Of a DNA stretch of 64,000 nucleotides, positions 7,394 to 16,235 are shown in pieces. The stretch spans positions 1-64,000 of the forward strand of contig NZ_JACHXW010000005.1 of assembly GCF_014192395.1 (NCBI RefSeq). The letters run 5' to 3'. Origin of the DNA: Paenibacillus endophyticus. Lineage in GTDB: Bacteria > Bacillota > Bacilli > Paenibacillales > Paenibacillaceae. Both the position numbers and the translations under genes were made by a program. The notes beneath the pieces are model-generated. The model saw only the letters and a program-made list of their open reading frames with translations, searched no databases and was not told the DNA's origin. The first letter of the stretch is position 1; each line of letters starts with the position of its first letter.

Positions 7394-8590
7394 TTATTTG
7401 ACGGGGTAGCCGTACCCCGGGTATTTAACGACCGGCCATTTTTCTTTTCGCAATGCATCCAGCAATTGATCACCGACATTCAAATTGCTTTGAACGAGCT
7501 CTCGTGGCGTCAATGCCATCCATTGGTTCAACGATACATCGACAAAACGATCACTTTTGAACATTTCCAAAAACCATAACGATTGATCGCCTGTGTTCTG
7601 AATGTAATGACCAAAGGCGAAAGGCACGTAGCCGACATCTCCCGCTCGGTAATCAAAGGTTCGGGCAGCTCCGTTTCCAGCAAAGACCGTCATGCGTCCT
7701 TGACCGGACAAGTAATACTGCCACTCGTCATTGTTGGGATGCCAGTGCAGCTCCCTCATCCCGCCGGGTTCCACCTCTACCAAGGCCGCCGCAATCGTCT
7801 TTGAGATCGGGAAATTAGTCGAGTCCACGATGCGCACGGTCCCGCCAGACGTTCGTAGGGGTGTTTGCGCAAGCAATCTATGCTTGAAGCTAAGCGGAAT
7901 GGTGCCATATGGAGAAGGCACCTGCTGGCTCTCGATCGATCCTGGAATTTGATCCTGGTATATGTATACCTGATCAGGAGGAATATGCGTGAAAGCTTTC
8001 TCCGGAACGCCGAAATTTGCTGACAGCACATCCTTTGGCGTATGAGCAAACCAATCGGAGATGGACAACGTATTAAGGTCGGAGAAGCTCCCGTCATCGA
8101 ATACGAGTAAAAACTCACATCCCTTCTCCAAGCCTTGAATGGAATGAGGGATGCCTGGAGGGAAATACCATAGATCGCCTTCTTCGATATCCGCAATGAA
8201 GTTCCGGCCTACTTGGTCGACAGACGTGATTCTTGCGCTGCCAACGAGCATATAAGCCCATTCAGCCTGCTGATGCCAATGCAATTCCCTCACACCGCCG
8301 GGAGTCAGACTCATATTGACTGCGGCGATTGTAGTCGAAATGGGAAAGTCGCGGACGGTAACCTCTCGAGACCATCCGCCATTGTTGAGCTGCATATGCG
8401 TATCCGAGAATGAAAACTTCAGGTTCGGTAAAAGCCCCGAATCGGTAACAGGCGGAACCAGCATGTTCGGATTCTCCATATCCCGCATAATGTCACGTGG
8501 ACCAAGGTCTATGTTGCCCGCCCCGTCGCTCGGCCTGATTGGCTGAGGGATTTGTCCGAGCATAGCCTGTTCTCGTTCATCTTCTTCCAT
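7394..8590 (-). CDS. oxdC: Bicupin oxalate decarboxylase with altered lid
   Basis: A 398-residue bicupin that splits oxalate to formate and CO2 using manganese. Both metal sites are complete: H104, H106, E110 and H149 in domain 1 ([18 protein letters not shown]) and H282, H284, E289 and H328 in domain 2 ([19 protein letters not shown]). The domain 2 acid matching E333 of B. subtilis OxdC is E342. The active-site lid, SENST in OxdC, reads SDLNT here (170-174), so the key glutamate is replaced by aspartate and the neighbour by leucine. That could change the balance of decarboxylase and oxidase activity. There is no signal peptide; cytoplasmic or spore-associated as for OxdC and OxdD. Start supported by AGGAGG seven bases upstream. 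Probably monocistronic. Confidence 0.92.
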   Translation of the reverse strand: MEEDEREQAMLGQIPQPIRPSDGAGNIDLGPRDIMRDMENPNMLVPPVTDSGLLPNLKFSFSDTHMQLNNGGWSREVTVRDFPISTTIAAVNMSLTPGGVRELHWHQQAEWAYMLVGSARITSVDQVGRNFIADIEEGDLWYFPPGIPHSIQGLEKGCEFLLVFDDGSFSDLNTLSISDWFAHTPKDVLSANFGVPEKAFTHIPPDQVYIYQDQIPGSIESQQVPSPYGTIPLSFKHRLLAQTPLRTSGGTVRIVDSTNFPISKTIAAALVEVEPGGMRELHWHPNNDEWQYYLSGQGRMTVFAGNGAARTFDYRAGDVGYVPFAFGHYIQNTGDQSLWFLEMFKSDRFVDVSLNQWMALTPRELVQSNLNVGDQLLDALRKEKWPVVKYPGYGYPVK

Positions 8591-8812
8591 TTTAGTCCTC
8601 CTTTTACTCTATAAATAAGCCCCAATTTGCTTATTTGACCTCTACAACCTATGTTCGACATCATTGAAATATGCTCAGGCCATTGCTGCTCCGGCCATAA
8701 TTGTCTTCATGAACCTGCAACATCCTAAATCGTCCAAGCGTCAGAATGAATGACCATGCAGTGGTATGCATACTGCCGATCAAGGGGATATTGCAAAAAG
8801 GAGGTTATATTG

Positions 8813-10108
8813 ATGATCAAGCAACTCATTGCCAGTTTCTCGCTCCTCATGCTATGCATCGGATGCGGACAGAATAACGTTACTAATAACATGGCATCTC
8901 CAGTGCCTACCGCAAGCCCCACTACTGCACCGGTACAGTCGCCTGCCACCGTACCTACCGCAAGCCCCACTACGGCACCGGTGCAGTCGCCTGCCACCGT
9001 ACCTACGGCAGCCAATGATCCGCTCAAAGAAAAAATAGCTTCGATGACGTTGGATGAAAAAATTGGGCAGCTCGTGCTGGTCGGCGTGGAAGGAACTACT
9101 TTGCAGGCTCCCACGACCGAGCTGATTGATACCTATCATGTAGGCGGTTTTATTCTCTATAAAAACAACATTACCGATCCTAACCAAACGCTTAAGCTGC
9201 TAAATGCGTTGAAGGAAAGAAATACAAAAAATGCAGCACCGCTTTGGCTAAGCATCGATCAAGAAGGCGGAAAAGTAAGCCGCATGCCTGATAACTTTGT
9301 AAAAATACCGCCTGCTGCCACGATTGGCAAAAGAGACAATGCCGCTTACACGCGCGGAGTCGGTTCGGCGCTTGGTACCGAAATTCGCTCTCTAGGCTTT
9401 AATATGGATTTCGCTCCGGTTCTAGACATTAACAGCAATCCTGACAATCCTGTTATTGGAAACCGATCCTTTGGTTCAGATGCCAAGACGGTTACGACTC
9501 ACGGTATCGAAACGATGAAAGCCATCCAGTCTGAACAAGTGGCAGCGGTAGTGAAACATTTTCCAGGGCATGGCGATACTTCTGTTGATTCCCATCTAGA
9601 TTTGCCAGTCGTAAACAAATCTATGGCCGAGCTTAAAGCATTCGAGCTGCTTCCGTTCGTGGAGGCAATCAACCAGCGAGCCGATGCCATCATGGTCGCT
9701 CATTTGCTCATTCCTAAACTCGACAAAACGTATCCCGCTTCCTTATCCAAAACCATTGTAACCAATCTGCTTCGTGAGGAATTAGGTTATGACGGAGTCG
9801 TCATTACCGATGATATGACAATGGGCGGCATAACGGAGCATTTCGACGTAGGAGAATCAGCGGTCAGATCGATCCAAGCGGGTACAGATATTATCCTGAT
9901 CGGTCATGATTACGACTTGCAAATATCTGTAATCAAAGCATTGAAGCTTGCCGCACGCGATGGTGCTATTGCTAAGGAAATGCTCGATAAAAGCGTGTAT
10001 CGCATATTGAGCCTCAAACAAAAATATAAACTGCAGGACAAGTCCATCGCCTCTGTTGATCTGAAAACGGTCAACAGCCAAATCAATCAGGCTTTGCAAG
10101 CCAAATAA
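8813..10108 (+). CDS. nagZ: Lipoprotein GH3 beta-N-acetylhexosaminidase, NagZ-like
   Basis: A 431-residue lipoprotein. The ATG at 8813 is chosen because AGGAGG lies at 8799-8804 and the product then opens with a signal peptide ending in LCIGC (lipid-bearing Cys18). A Pro/Thr/Ser/Ala-rich spacer with a twice-repeated 16-residue unit follows (about 31-62), then the GH3 domain. KHFPGHGDTSVDSHLDLP holds the His-Asp loop found in NagZ-type enzymes and DDMTMGGI carries the nucleophile aspartate. The reaction is removal of N-acetylglucosamine from muropeptides or chitooligomers outside the membrane, as for the Bacillus wall-recycling NagZ. A strong terminator follows. No MurNAc-recycling neighbours are present. 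Confidence 0.9.
   Translation: MIKQLIASFSLLMLCIGCGQNNVTNNMASPVPTASPTTAPVQSPATVPTASPTTAPVQSPATVPTAANDPLKEKIASMTLDEKIGQLVLVGVEGTTLQAPTTELIDTYHVGGFILYKNNITDPNQTLKLLNALKERNTKNAAPLWLSIDQEGGKVSRMPDNFVKIPPAATIGKRDNAAYTRGVGSALGTEIRSLGFNMDFAPVLDINSNPDNPVIGNRSFGSDAKTVTTHGIETMKAIQSEQVAAVVKHFPGHGDTSVDSHLDLPVVNKSMAELKAFELLPFVEAINQRADAIMVAHLLIPKLDKTYPASLSKTIVTNLLREELGYDGVVITDDMTMGGITEHFDVGESAVRSIQAGTDIILIGHDYDLQISVIKALKLAARDGAIAKEMLDKSVYRILSLKQKYKLQDKSIASVDLKTVNSQINQALQAK
8903..8998 (+). repeat. 48-bp tandem repeat inside the GH3 linker
   Basis: Two 48-bp units, 8903-8950 and 8951-8998, differ at only a few bases, and a partial third copy starts at 8999. Each encodes 16 residues rich in Thr, Pro, Ala and Val. 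The unit length keeps the frame, so slippage would simply lengthen or shorten the spacer between lipid anchor and enzyme. Confidence 0.9.
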
Positions 10109-10111
10109 ACC

Positions 10112-10151
10112 AAACAGGCACAGCCCGCTGATGAGGGCTGTGCCTGTTTTT
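10112..10151 (+). terminator. Strong terminator after the GH3 gene
   Basis: A perfect 15-bp stem, 10112-10126 with 10135-10149 (core GGCACAGCCC against GGGCTGTGCC), has an 8-base loop and a closing T-tract. Confidence 0.92.
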
Positions 10152-10201
10152 CACCTCGTTCTCTGAGGATTGCGATTCAAAGAAACGATGTAACCAATCT
10201 T

Positions 10202-10978
10202 CTATAATCCAAGGATATGGTAGCCTGCATCGACATGCAGCACCTCGCCTGTTATGCCTCGGGACAAGCTGCTCAGCAGAAACATCGTTGCATCGCCAAC
10301 CTCATCCTGATCAATGTTGCGGCGAAGCGGGGCTCTTTCTTCAATCGTAGACATTATGTCGTTAAAGCCGGAAACGCCTTTAGCAGCAAGCGTGCGAATC
10401 GGACCTGCCGATATCGCATTTACACGGATTCCATACTTGCCCAAATCCTCGGCAAGATACATGACGCTCGCTTCTAGCGCCGCTTTCGCTACGCCCATTA
10501 CATTGTAATTTTTCACTACGCGCTCAGCGCCGATATAAGTTTGAGTAACGATGCTTCCGCCCTCGGTCATCAGCTTCTTCGCTTCGCGAGCGGTTGCAAC
10601 CAATGAATAGGAGCTTGAATTTTGCGCCAGCAAATAACCGTCTCTAGTCGTATCAACGTATTCACCCTGAAGCTCGTCCTTCTCTGCAAAAGCAACCGAA
10701 TGCACAAGTCCGTGAATCATCCCTGTGGTTTTCTGAATTTCGTCAAATGCGGCGATAATGCTGGCATCATCAAGCACATCACAAGAAACCTTTTGCAGCG
10801 CTTCGATTTGATGCTGCTCGAGCAGCTTATTCAGCTTATCCAAGGATCTTTCCTTGCGATACGTGAAGATCAGCTTTGCTCCTTGCTTATGCAGCGCTTT
10901 AGCAACTCCCCAAGCGATGCTTCGATCATTGGCCACTCCCATAATTACAACTACTTTGTCATTCATTAAGTTAGACAT
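10202..10978 (-). CDS. fabI: Enoyl-[acyl-carrier-protein] reductase FabI
   Basis: A 258-residue short-chain dehydrogenase that performs the last, NADH-dependent step of each fatty acid elongation cycle. The N-terminal nucleotide motif GVANDRSIAWGVA (14-26) is the special FabI form. The catalytic residues Y148, Y158 and K165 appear in TYIGAERVVKNYNVMGVAK. RNAISAGPIRTLAAKG and the C-terminal GITGEVLHVDAGYHI complete the family pattern. Start supported by AGGAGGAGCAGC. Cytoplasmic tetramer expected. It stands alone, away from other fab genes, as in B. subtilis. Confidence 0.95.
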   Translation of the reverse strand: MSNLMNDKVVVIMGVANDRSIAWGVAKALHKQGAKLIFTYRKERSLDKLNKLLEQHQIEALQKVSCDVLDDASIIAAFDEIQKTTGMIHGLVHSVAFAEKDELQGEYVDTTRDGYLLAQNSSSYSLVATAREAKKLMTEGGSIVTQTYIGAERVVKNYNVMGVAKAALEASVMYLAEDLGKYGIRVNAISAGPIRTLAAKGVSGFNDIMSTIEERAPLRRNIDQDEVGDATMFLLSSLSRGITGEVLHVDAGYHILGL

Positions 10979-11145
10979 GCTGCTCCTCCTAGTCTTTCGT
11001 CCTAACGTTGGAATCGTATATGTTTAACCTTCGCAATAGCGCAGTTATACGCTTTCGTAAGCCTGATCCCTATCTTGTTATCTCTGCCACTGTTCTATAC
11101 TACCGATTCGGGGAGTGATATTCAACATCGAATTCAGATCCAGCT

Positions 11146-12018
11146 TCATATTTGCCGGACATACGTGATGTAATCGGTATTTACGGGAATGCCGCCAGCC
11201 TGTTTAAGAAGCGTTGCAATTTGTCCGCGATGATAGCTCCCGTGCAGTGAAACATGCGCCAATATATCCATAATCGTCGTCGAAAATGATTGTCCTTGGC
11301 TGTTGAAGTAAGTGATTTCAGAACAAAAATCCGAATCCTGCAGTCGATTTAACAATGCAGTATAACCGTCTTTATTCTCCATGGCCATTTGCTCGCACTG
11401 CTCCAGCGTATATGCCGGCCATATCGCGATTGCCGAAGTACTCTCGCCCTTAATCCGGGCAAGCCATATTTTCTCAGCCGCAACAATATGATTCAGCAAG
11501 CTGATCGGCTTCTCCAATTGAAGCTCGCTGCTGCTGCGAATGGAATCTATTACTCTCAAATTTGCCCATGCGCTATAGCTGCCGATTTTTTTATATTGTA
11601 CGGCTAGCGTGGACAAAGGCTCTTGCTTTGAAACTTCTATTGACTGAATATGATAAGGCATCGCGGTTATGGATGATACTGTAATAGATAACTCCTGCCC
11701 TGGCTCAAGCTTGTTTAACACATCATATTCAAAAATGTGATATTTCTTCAGCTTGCCGTCATTTCGCAGCACATAAATCGAATGGTTATGTTTGCTGATT
11801 AGCTTTACGCGTATGATTCGATTATTTTTAGTTACTAATTCTAAGCATGATATAACGAAGAGGCTCAATACAACGATGCCCGATACGAAATAAAAGGCAA
11901 CTAACGCGTCGGATACACCATTCTTCGTTGATGAAATAAACTGAATAACCATATTCGCAATATAAACAATGCTCAGGAAAAGCCATGAATAGATCCTTTT
12001 ACGAGGCTTAAGGTTCAT
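11146..12018 (-). CDS. Membrane-anchored DinB-family fusion protein
   Basis: A 290-residue protein with an unusual layout. Two hydrophobic segments (about 12-30 and 40-62) anchor the N-terminus, a charged beta-rich region covers about 65-135, and a DinB-like four-helix domain fills 140-290. YSAWANLRVIDSI, LLNHIVAAEKIWLARI, HVSLHGSYHRGQI and GGIPVNTDYI are classical DinB motifs, with the three expected metal-binding histidines. DinB proteins are normally soluble and 150-170 residues long, so the membrane part is an addition. The function is unknown; thiol transfer at the membrane is only a possibility. Start: ATG at 12018 with GGAGGAG ahead. The DNA shows no sign of a frame break, so the fusion looks real. 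Confidence 0.75.
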   Translation of the reverse strand: MNLKPRKRIYSWLFLSIVYIANMVIQFISSTKNGVSDALVAFYFVSGIVVLSLFVISCLELVTKNNRIIRVKLISKHNHSIYVLRNDGKLKKYHIFEYDVLNKLEPGQELSITVSSITAMPYHIQSIEVSKQEPLSTLAVQYKKIGSYSAWANLRVIDSIRSSSELQLEKPISLLNHIVAAEKIWLARIKGESTSAIAIWPAYTLEQCEQMAMENKDGYTALLNRLQDSDFCSEITYFNSQGQSFSTTIMDILAHVSLHGSYHRGQIATLLKQAGGIPVNTDYITYVRQI

Positions 12019-12054
12019 TCGCTCTCCTCCAATATGTCAATAGGCAGACTAGCC

Positions 12055-12513
12055 CTAAAGCTGCTTCTCTAAACAAACGCTGCTTTCATTATCTTGATAA
12101 GGGCCAAAACGATCGATAGCCTCATACCCATGCTTCCGATAAAAGCCCAGCGCTTCCGGCTGCGCCTCTCCTGCTTCAAGCTTCATGCTTCGGAAATTCA
12201 TCGATTTCGCTCTCATTTCCAGCTCCGTTAATAGCTCCCTAGCAATCCCTTTATTGCGATAGGGCTCTTCAACAAAGAAACGCTTCAGCTCAGTCGAGTG
12301 CTTATCATAGGGCTTAATAGCTCCGCAGCCTACAGGGATGCCGTTCCAATAAGCAACGAGAAAACTCACCTCACTAATATTCTCATCCGAAAAATCGAGT
12401 CCGAAAATTTCTTCCTGCGGGTACCGCTGCAATAAATCCTGGTCGAGATGGCGAATCAACTTCTGAAGATCCACATGATCAGGTGATACATTCCTTAATG
12501 CTAATCCTTCCAT
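12055..12513 (-). CDS. GNAT family N-acetyltransferase
   Basis: A 152-residue GNAT enzyme. VGCGAIKPYD is the third-strand region, ELKRFFVEEPYRNKGIARELLTEL (split near 92-115) contains the acetyl-CoA loop RNKGIA, and ALGFYRKHGYEAIDRFGPY matches the group of small acetyltransferases related to B. subtilis YjdJ and PaiA-like proteins. The start ATG at 12513 has GAGGTG eight bases upstream. It lies 36 bases from the next gene on the same strand, so joint transcription with the DinB fusion is possible. Substrate unknown. Confidence 0.85.
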   Translation of the reverse strand: MEGLALRNVSPDHVDLQKLIRHLDQDLLQRYPQEEIFGLDFSDENISEVSFLVAYWNGIPVGCGAIKPYDKHSTELKRFFVEEPYRNKGIARELLTELEMRAKSMNFRSMKLEAGEAQPEALGFYRKHGYEAIDRFGPYQDNESSVCLEKQL

Positions 12514-12635
12514 TCTCTATTCACCTCATTAAATAGGATAATTACTTGTGTTTGTGCTACAAGTGCTGCCAACCTTATTGATCTGAAGCAAGCAGCTCCT
12601 TTATCGTATCGATGGTCTTCCATTTCATCTCCACC

Positions 12636-13586
12636 TTAATAAGTTGGGCGAATTGCCTCTTCGAATCGGTTGCATAGCTGTTGAATATCGTCCAGTCTAG
12701 CAAGCTTGCGAATCCAATCACTCGGAATAGCTTTCTCCCCGTACAATAATCCAGCCAGACCTCCTGCCACCGCCCCAGTTGTATCCGTATCCTCACCTAA
12801 ATTAACGGCACGCAGTACAGCTTCGGTATAGCTGCTCGTCTTAAGCAAGCTCCATAGGCTAGCTTCAAGCGTATGTACAACATACCCGGAGGATTCGATA
12901 TCCCCTTCATCCAATAGTGCAAGATCGCCTTTGAGCACTCGTTCGAAGGGCTTCATGTTATTCGGCTGCTCATCCTTGTATAACGTCAATACCGTTTCTT
13001 GCATATGGCTAATGCTGGCCGCCAGCGATTGGCCTTCGATCAATTGAATCGCCAGCTCCACATAAATGACACATGCGATTTTGGAGATGGGATGTCCATG
13101 CGTTATCGAAGAAATCTTGGAAACAAGTTCTTTCCGATCCATCGCTGTTTCTTGTTTGAACCAATAAGCAAGCGGCAATATTCGCATCAATGAACCATTC
13201 CCGTTGCTATTTAGGGTTATTCCTCCCGCAAGATCCGGACGAATGCACAATTCCTTGTATCGCTCGATTGCCGAAGCAGTGGCGATTCCCCTATCAAAAA
13301 CTACGCCATGCGGCGTCCATTCATTTTTATCCAACCAATTGACGAAACGTTCTGCGATGTCGTACAGATCGACTTGAGGAAAGGCTGCGGCACTCTCCAT
13401 CAGACAGAAGACCAGCGAGCTATCATCCGACCATGTGCCTGCGGGCTGGTTATGCGTACCGTAGCCGATCATGTCTGTCAAAGGTTTATTGCGCAGCGTA
13501 TGACGTGATTGGAATTCAACAGGCACGCCAAGCGCGTCTCCCACGCATAGTCCGATAATTCCATCGCGAACTTTTGATTGTAGCAT
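12636..13586 (-). CDS. ADP-ribosylglycohydrolase family protein
   Basis: A 316-residue protein of the ADP-ribosyl-[dinitrogen reductase] hydrolase (DraG/ARH) family. GLCVGDALGVPVEF (12-25), the metal motif TWSDDSSL near 51-58, NGNGSLMRILPLAYW, SSITHGHP and GEDTDTTGAVAGGLAGLLYG are all present in order, so both magnesium sites seem intact. It probably removes ADP-ribose from proteins or small molecules in the cytoplasm; no partner ADP-ribosyltransferase is visible nearby. Start: ATG at 13586 with GGGAGG upstream. No DraT or nif genes are in the window, so regulation of nitrogenase is not implied. Confidence 0.9.
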   Translation of the reverse strand: MLQSKVRDGIIGLCVGDALGVPVEFQSRHTLRNKPLTDMIGYGTHNQPAGTWSDDSSLVFCLMESAAAFPQVDLYDIAERFVNWLDKNEWTPHGVVFDRGIATASAIERYKELCIRPDLAGGITLNSNGNGSLMRILPLAYWFKQETAMDRKELVSKISSITHGHPISKIACVIYVELAIQLIEGQSLAASISHMQETVLTLYKDEQPNNMKPFERVLKGDLALLDEGDIESSGYVVHTLEASLWSLLKTSSYTEAVLRAVNLGEDTDTTGAVAGGLAGLLYGEKAIPSDWIRKLARLDDIQQLCNRFEEAIRPTY

Positions 13587-13684
13587 TGAAGCAAAACCTC
13601 CCGTTTTTTCCGTCTAATCCCTGCAATTCCTATAAGTATAACAATTAAGCTATTAATTCGAAACCTAAAACCGCTGTGCACATC

Positions 13685-13724
13685 AAAAAGGCTTCACATC
13701 ACGTATCCGATGTGAAGCCTTTTA
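13685..13724 (-). terminator. Terminator of the purine operon
   Basis: AAAGGCTTCACATC (13687-13700) pairs with GATGTGAAGCCTTT (13709-13722). On the minus strand the stem runs into CCTTTTTG. It ends the transcript carrying adenosine deaminase. Confidence 0.88.
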
Positions 13725-13751
13725 TACATGTAATTTGATTTATTCAGGCTG

Positions 13752-14813
13752 TTACACTTGCAGTCCTAATTTCGTTAATTCCGCTTCAACATGTACGATT
13801 AAACGCGCCTTCTCACGTTCCTCCAAGAAAGCAGCTTTGAAGCCGTTCATAATAATCGTACCGATATCATTTATGGTAAGACCGCAATTTGCGATCAAAC
13901 GTTCATACTCCTTCTGCAGGGTCGTATCCGAGACTGTCATATTATCCGTGTTGACCGTAACGACGATCCCCTGCTCCATGTACTGCCGCAATGGATAAGC
14001 CGCCCAGCCAGAGACGGCTTTGGTCTGCATGTTGCTTAATGGACACATCTCAAGCGGAATCTGGCGTTCCTTGACGAGTGCTACGACACTCGGATCCTCC
14101 AGCATCCGCACGCCATGCCCAATCCGCAGAGCTCCTAAGTCAGTGACGGCTACCTTCACATTCTCGGCACCGGCTGCCTCTCCAGCATGGATCGTAACGG
14201 GTAAGCCTAATTGCCGCGCATCAGCAAACAGTTGAAGAAACAGCTCCGCCGGGAACGATGCTTCATCACCTGCCAAGTCTACGGCAACGACGCCCTTATT
14301 ATAGAATCGCCCTGCTTCCTGCACGACATCCTTATTCATCTCATACGGATGGTTTCTCATACAAATGATGATGGCTCTTGCTGTCGTTCCGAAAGCTTGC
14401 TCACCGCGACGCAGCCCTTTAAGGACAAATTCTATCACTTCATAAATGGACAATCCCATTTGGCGGTGAAGCTGTGGCGCGAATCGAACCTCGATATATT
14501 TTACCCGCTGCTTGGCAGCTTGCTCAACAACCTCAAAAGCTATTCTTTCAATCGCCGCAGCGGTTTGCAGATAAGGCAAAACGAAACTAAATTTACTCAA
14601 ATATTCCTTTAAGCTTTGACAATCCTCGCTTACTTGCATATGGGACAGCAATTCAGAATCCGTATTGAAATTTATCGGATTTCCTTGCTCCCTCGCAAGC
14701 TGAAGCAGCGTTTCAGGCTTCACGCTTCCATCAAGGTGTACATGTAGATCGACCTTTGGCAGCTGGGACAATAACGTCCCCACAGCTGTCGAATGTTCAT
14801 TGATTAACGTCAT
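13752..14813 (-). CDS. add: Adenosine deaminase
   Basis: A 353-residue metal-dependent amidohydrolase that converts adenosine to inosine. PKVDLHVHLDGS holds the HxH pair, TIHAGEAAG the third His and catalytic Glu, HGVRML the next His, and VNTDN the final Asp. The ATG at 14813 is preferred over the longer frame at 14843 because GAGAGGGG lies ahead of it. It is the last gene of the purine island, 65 bases after the HIU hydrolase gene, and feeds adenosine imported by NupNOPQ into the inosine, hypoxanthine and xanthine route. Cytoplasmic. Confidence 0.92.
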   Translation of the reverse strand: MTLINEHSTAVGTLLSQLPKVDLHVHLDGSVKPETLLQLAREQGNPINFNTDSELLSHMQVSEDCQSLKEYLSKFSFVLPYLQTAAAIERIAFEVVEQAAKQRVKYIEVRFAPQLHRQMGLSIYEVIEFVLKGLRRGEQAFGTTARAIIICMRNHPYEMNKDVVQEAGRFYNKGVVAVDLAGDEASFPAELFLQLFADARQLGLPVTIHAGEAAGAENVKVAVTDLGALRIGHGVRMLEDPSVVALVKERQIPLEMCPLSNMQTKAVSGWAAYPLRQYMEQGIVVTVNTDNMTVSDTTLQKEYERLIANCGLTINDIGTIIMNGFKAAFLEEREKARLIVHVEAELTKLGLQV

Positions 14814-14878
14814 TGCCAGTCCCCTCTCGGTATATTCATACACATCCGCAATCGATCGTATACATCAAGGCGCTGCAG

Positions 14879-15262
14879 TTAACTCCCCCGGTAAGTGCTG
14901 TATCCGCCTGGAGCAACCAATAACGGCACATGGTAATGGCCAGCAGCATCCTTGATATGGAATCGAATTGGAATAAAATCAAATATGCTATCCTTAATAG
15001 CAGACAAATGCTCCATTTGCCTAAAGTAACGGCCTGCCGCGAATATAAGCTCATATACGCCTGGCAGAACAGCTTCTCCTTCAAGCAAAGGAGTATCCGC
15101 TCTGCCATCTGTATTCGTCTGGTAGCATCCCATTAATTGAGGCATTTCTCCTGCTTCCATGCTTTCTGCTTCCTTGCCCAAGTACCATAGCTCCATCGTC
15201 ATCCCATTGACAGGTTTCCCTCCAGCCAGATCCAGAACATGCGTCGTAATTCGGCCGCTCAC
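14879..15262 (-). CDS. pucM: 5-Hydroxyisourate hydrolase
   Basis: A 127-residue transthyretin-like protein that opens the ring of 5-hydroxyisourate to OHCU, the second step after uricase. ITTHVLDLAGGKPV at the start carries the active-site His, and the C-terminus YSTYRGS is the hallmark tetrapeptide YRGS. The ATG at 15262 overlaps the uricase stop by four bases, so the two are translationally coupled. Homotetramer in the cytoplasm expected. Full family length. Confidence 0.94.
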   Translation of the reverse strand: MSGRITTHVLDLAGGKPVNGMTMELWYLGKEAESMEAGEMPQLMGCYQTNTDGRADTPLLEGEAVLPGVYELIFAAGRYFRQMEHLSAIKDSIFDFIPIRFHIKDAAGHYHVPLLVAPGGYSTYRGS

Positions 15263-16218
15263 GCTTTATCCCCTCCATCTCCCAGATCAGCTCGGGACAA
15301 GGTGAATCCCTGGAAGCCATAAGGCGGGCGCGGCTCAGTATATACACCTGCGCCAGCTGGTTGCTCAGGCTCAACAACCGTCTCCCATGTCCGGTTGTTG
15401 GACTCGAACCGAACCTCTGCAAGCTGAGGGAAATGAGTGAGAATGCTCATGCCGATCCGATAGATTAAATGTTGAATCGAAGGGGATTGCTCGGCATGGA
15501 ACTGCGTATGGGCAAGATCATGGATTTGTTCGGAAGGAACATAGTTCCCGCGCGTACTATCGAATGCATCTTCCGCATCTTCATAGGTCCAAAAAATATC
15601 GAGGAAAATAAACAACGGACGGTCGAAGCTCTCCGGTAACGTCGTATATTCATCACGGACAAATCCGTAAAAGGAGCTTCCGCTTACCTTAATCAATTGG
15701 ATATGCGACAACGCGCTTTCATGCTCGGCAAGAATGCCGGCATCTCCGTCGCGGTTCCACTTCAGCGACGCGCTGGCATGCTCGTTATGAGATCGGCGAA
15801 AAACAAGCTGGCTATCCCTCCAGCCGCTATCATCAGCAACGGAGACTGCACTGAACGGAAGACGGTCTGCTTGAATTTCTATCGCATCAATATGCGGATA
15901 GCGCTTCATGAAACGTTCGCTAATGAAGGCAAGGAGCCCTTCCGTGGTGCTTCCCCCATATTCGGCCGTTTGTCGCAAAATAAAATTTTTCATCGAGTCC
16001 GTGGCAACGACCTGCGTGTTATCGCCTTCCGTAAAGGAGGAGAGCAGTACCTCGCTGCTGACCGAGAACGTAATGTTGTGAGCAAATATAATATTGCTTT
16101 CGCCTTTATACGGCGAGACTTCAATAGGACGTACAGTAAGGGGCGCGGCATATGTCCGGTAGCTTAGCACATCTCCTTTTCCATAATAAAGGGTGCGTCC
16201 GCTGCGTAATTTTAGCAT
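15259..16218 (-). CDS. pucL: Urate oxidase (uricase)
   Basis: A 319-residue cofactor-free urate oxidase making 5-hydroxyisourate from urate and oxygen. YGKGDVLSYRTY near 12-23 and NIIFAHNITF are T-fold motifs; KNFIL and SFYGFVRDEYTTLPE are conserved uricase segments, and SIQHLIYRIG with LPQ-like HFPQL lies at the C-terminal half. In B. subtilis PucL is one polypeptide with an N-terminal OHCU decarboxylase domain. Here the two activities are separate genes, this one matching only the uricase half. Start: ATG at 16218 with AAGGGACGG upstream. Lies between uraD and pucM. Confidence 0.93.
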   Translation of the reverse strand: MLKLRSGRTLYYGKGDVLSYRTYAAPLTVRPIEVSPYKGESNIIFAHNITFSVSSEVLLSSFTEGDNTQVVATDSMKNFILRQTAEYGGSTTEGLLAFISERFMKRYPHIDAIEIQADRLPFSAVSVADDSGWRDSQLVFRRSHNEHASASLKWNRDGDAGILAEHESALSHIQLIKVSGSSFYGFVRDEYTTLPESFDRPLFIFLDIFWTYEDAEDAFDSTRGNYVPSEQIHDLAHTQFHAEQSPSIQHLIYRIGMSILTHFPQLAEVRFESNNRTWETVVEPEQPAGAGVYTEPRPPYGFQGFTLSRADLGDGGDKA

Positions 16219-16235
16219 AGTTATCCGTCCCTTCT

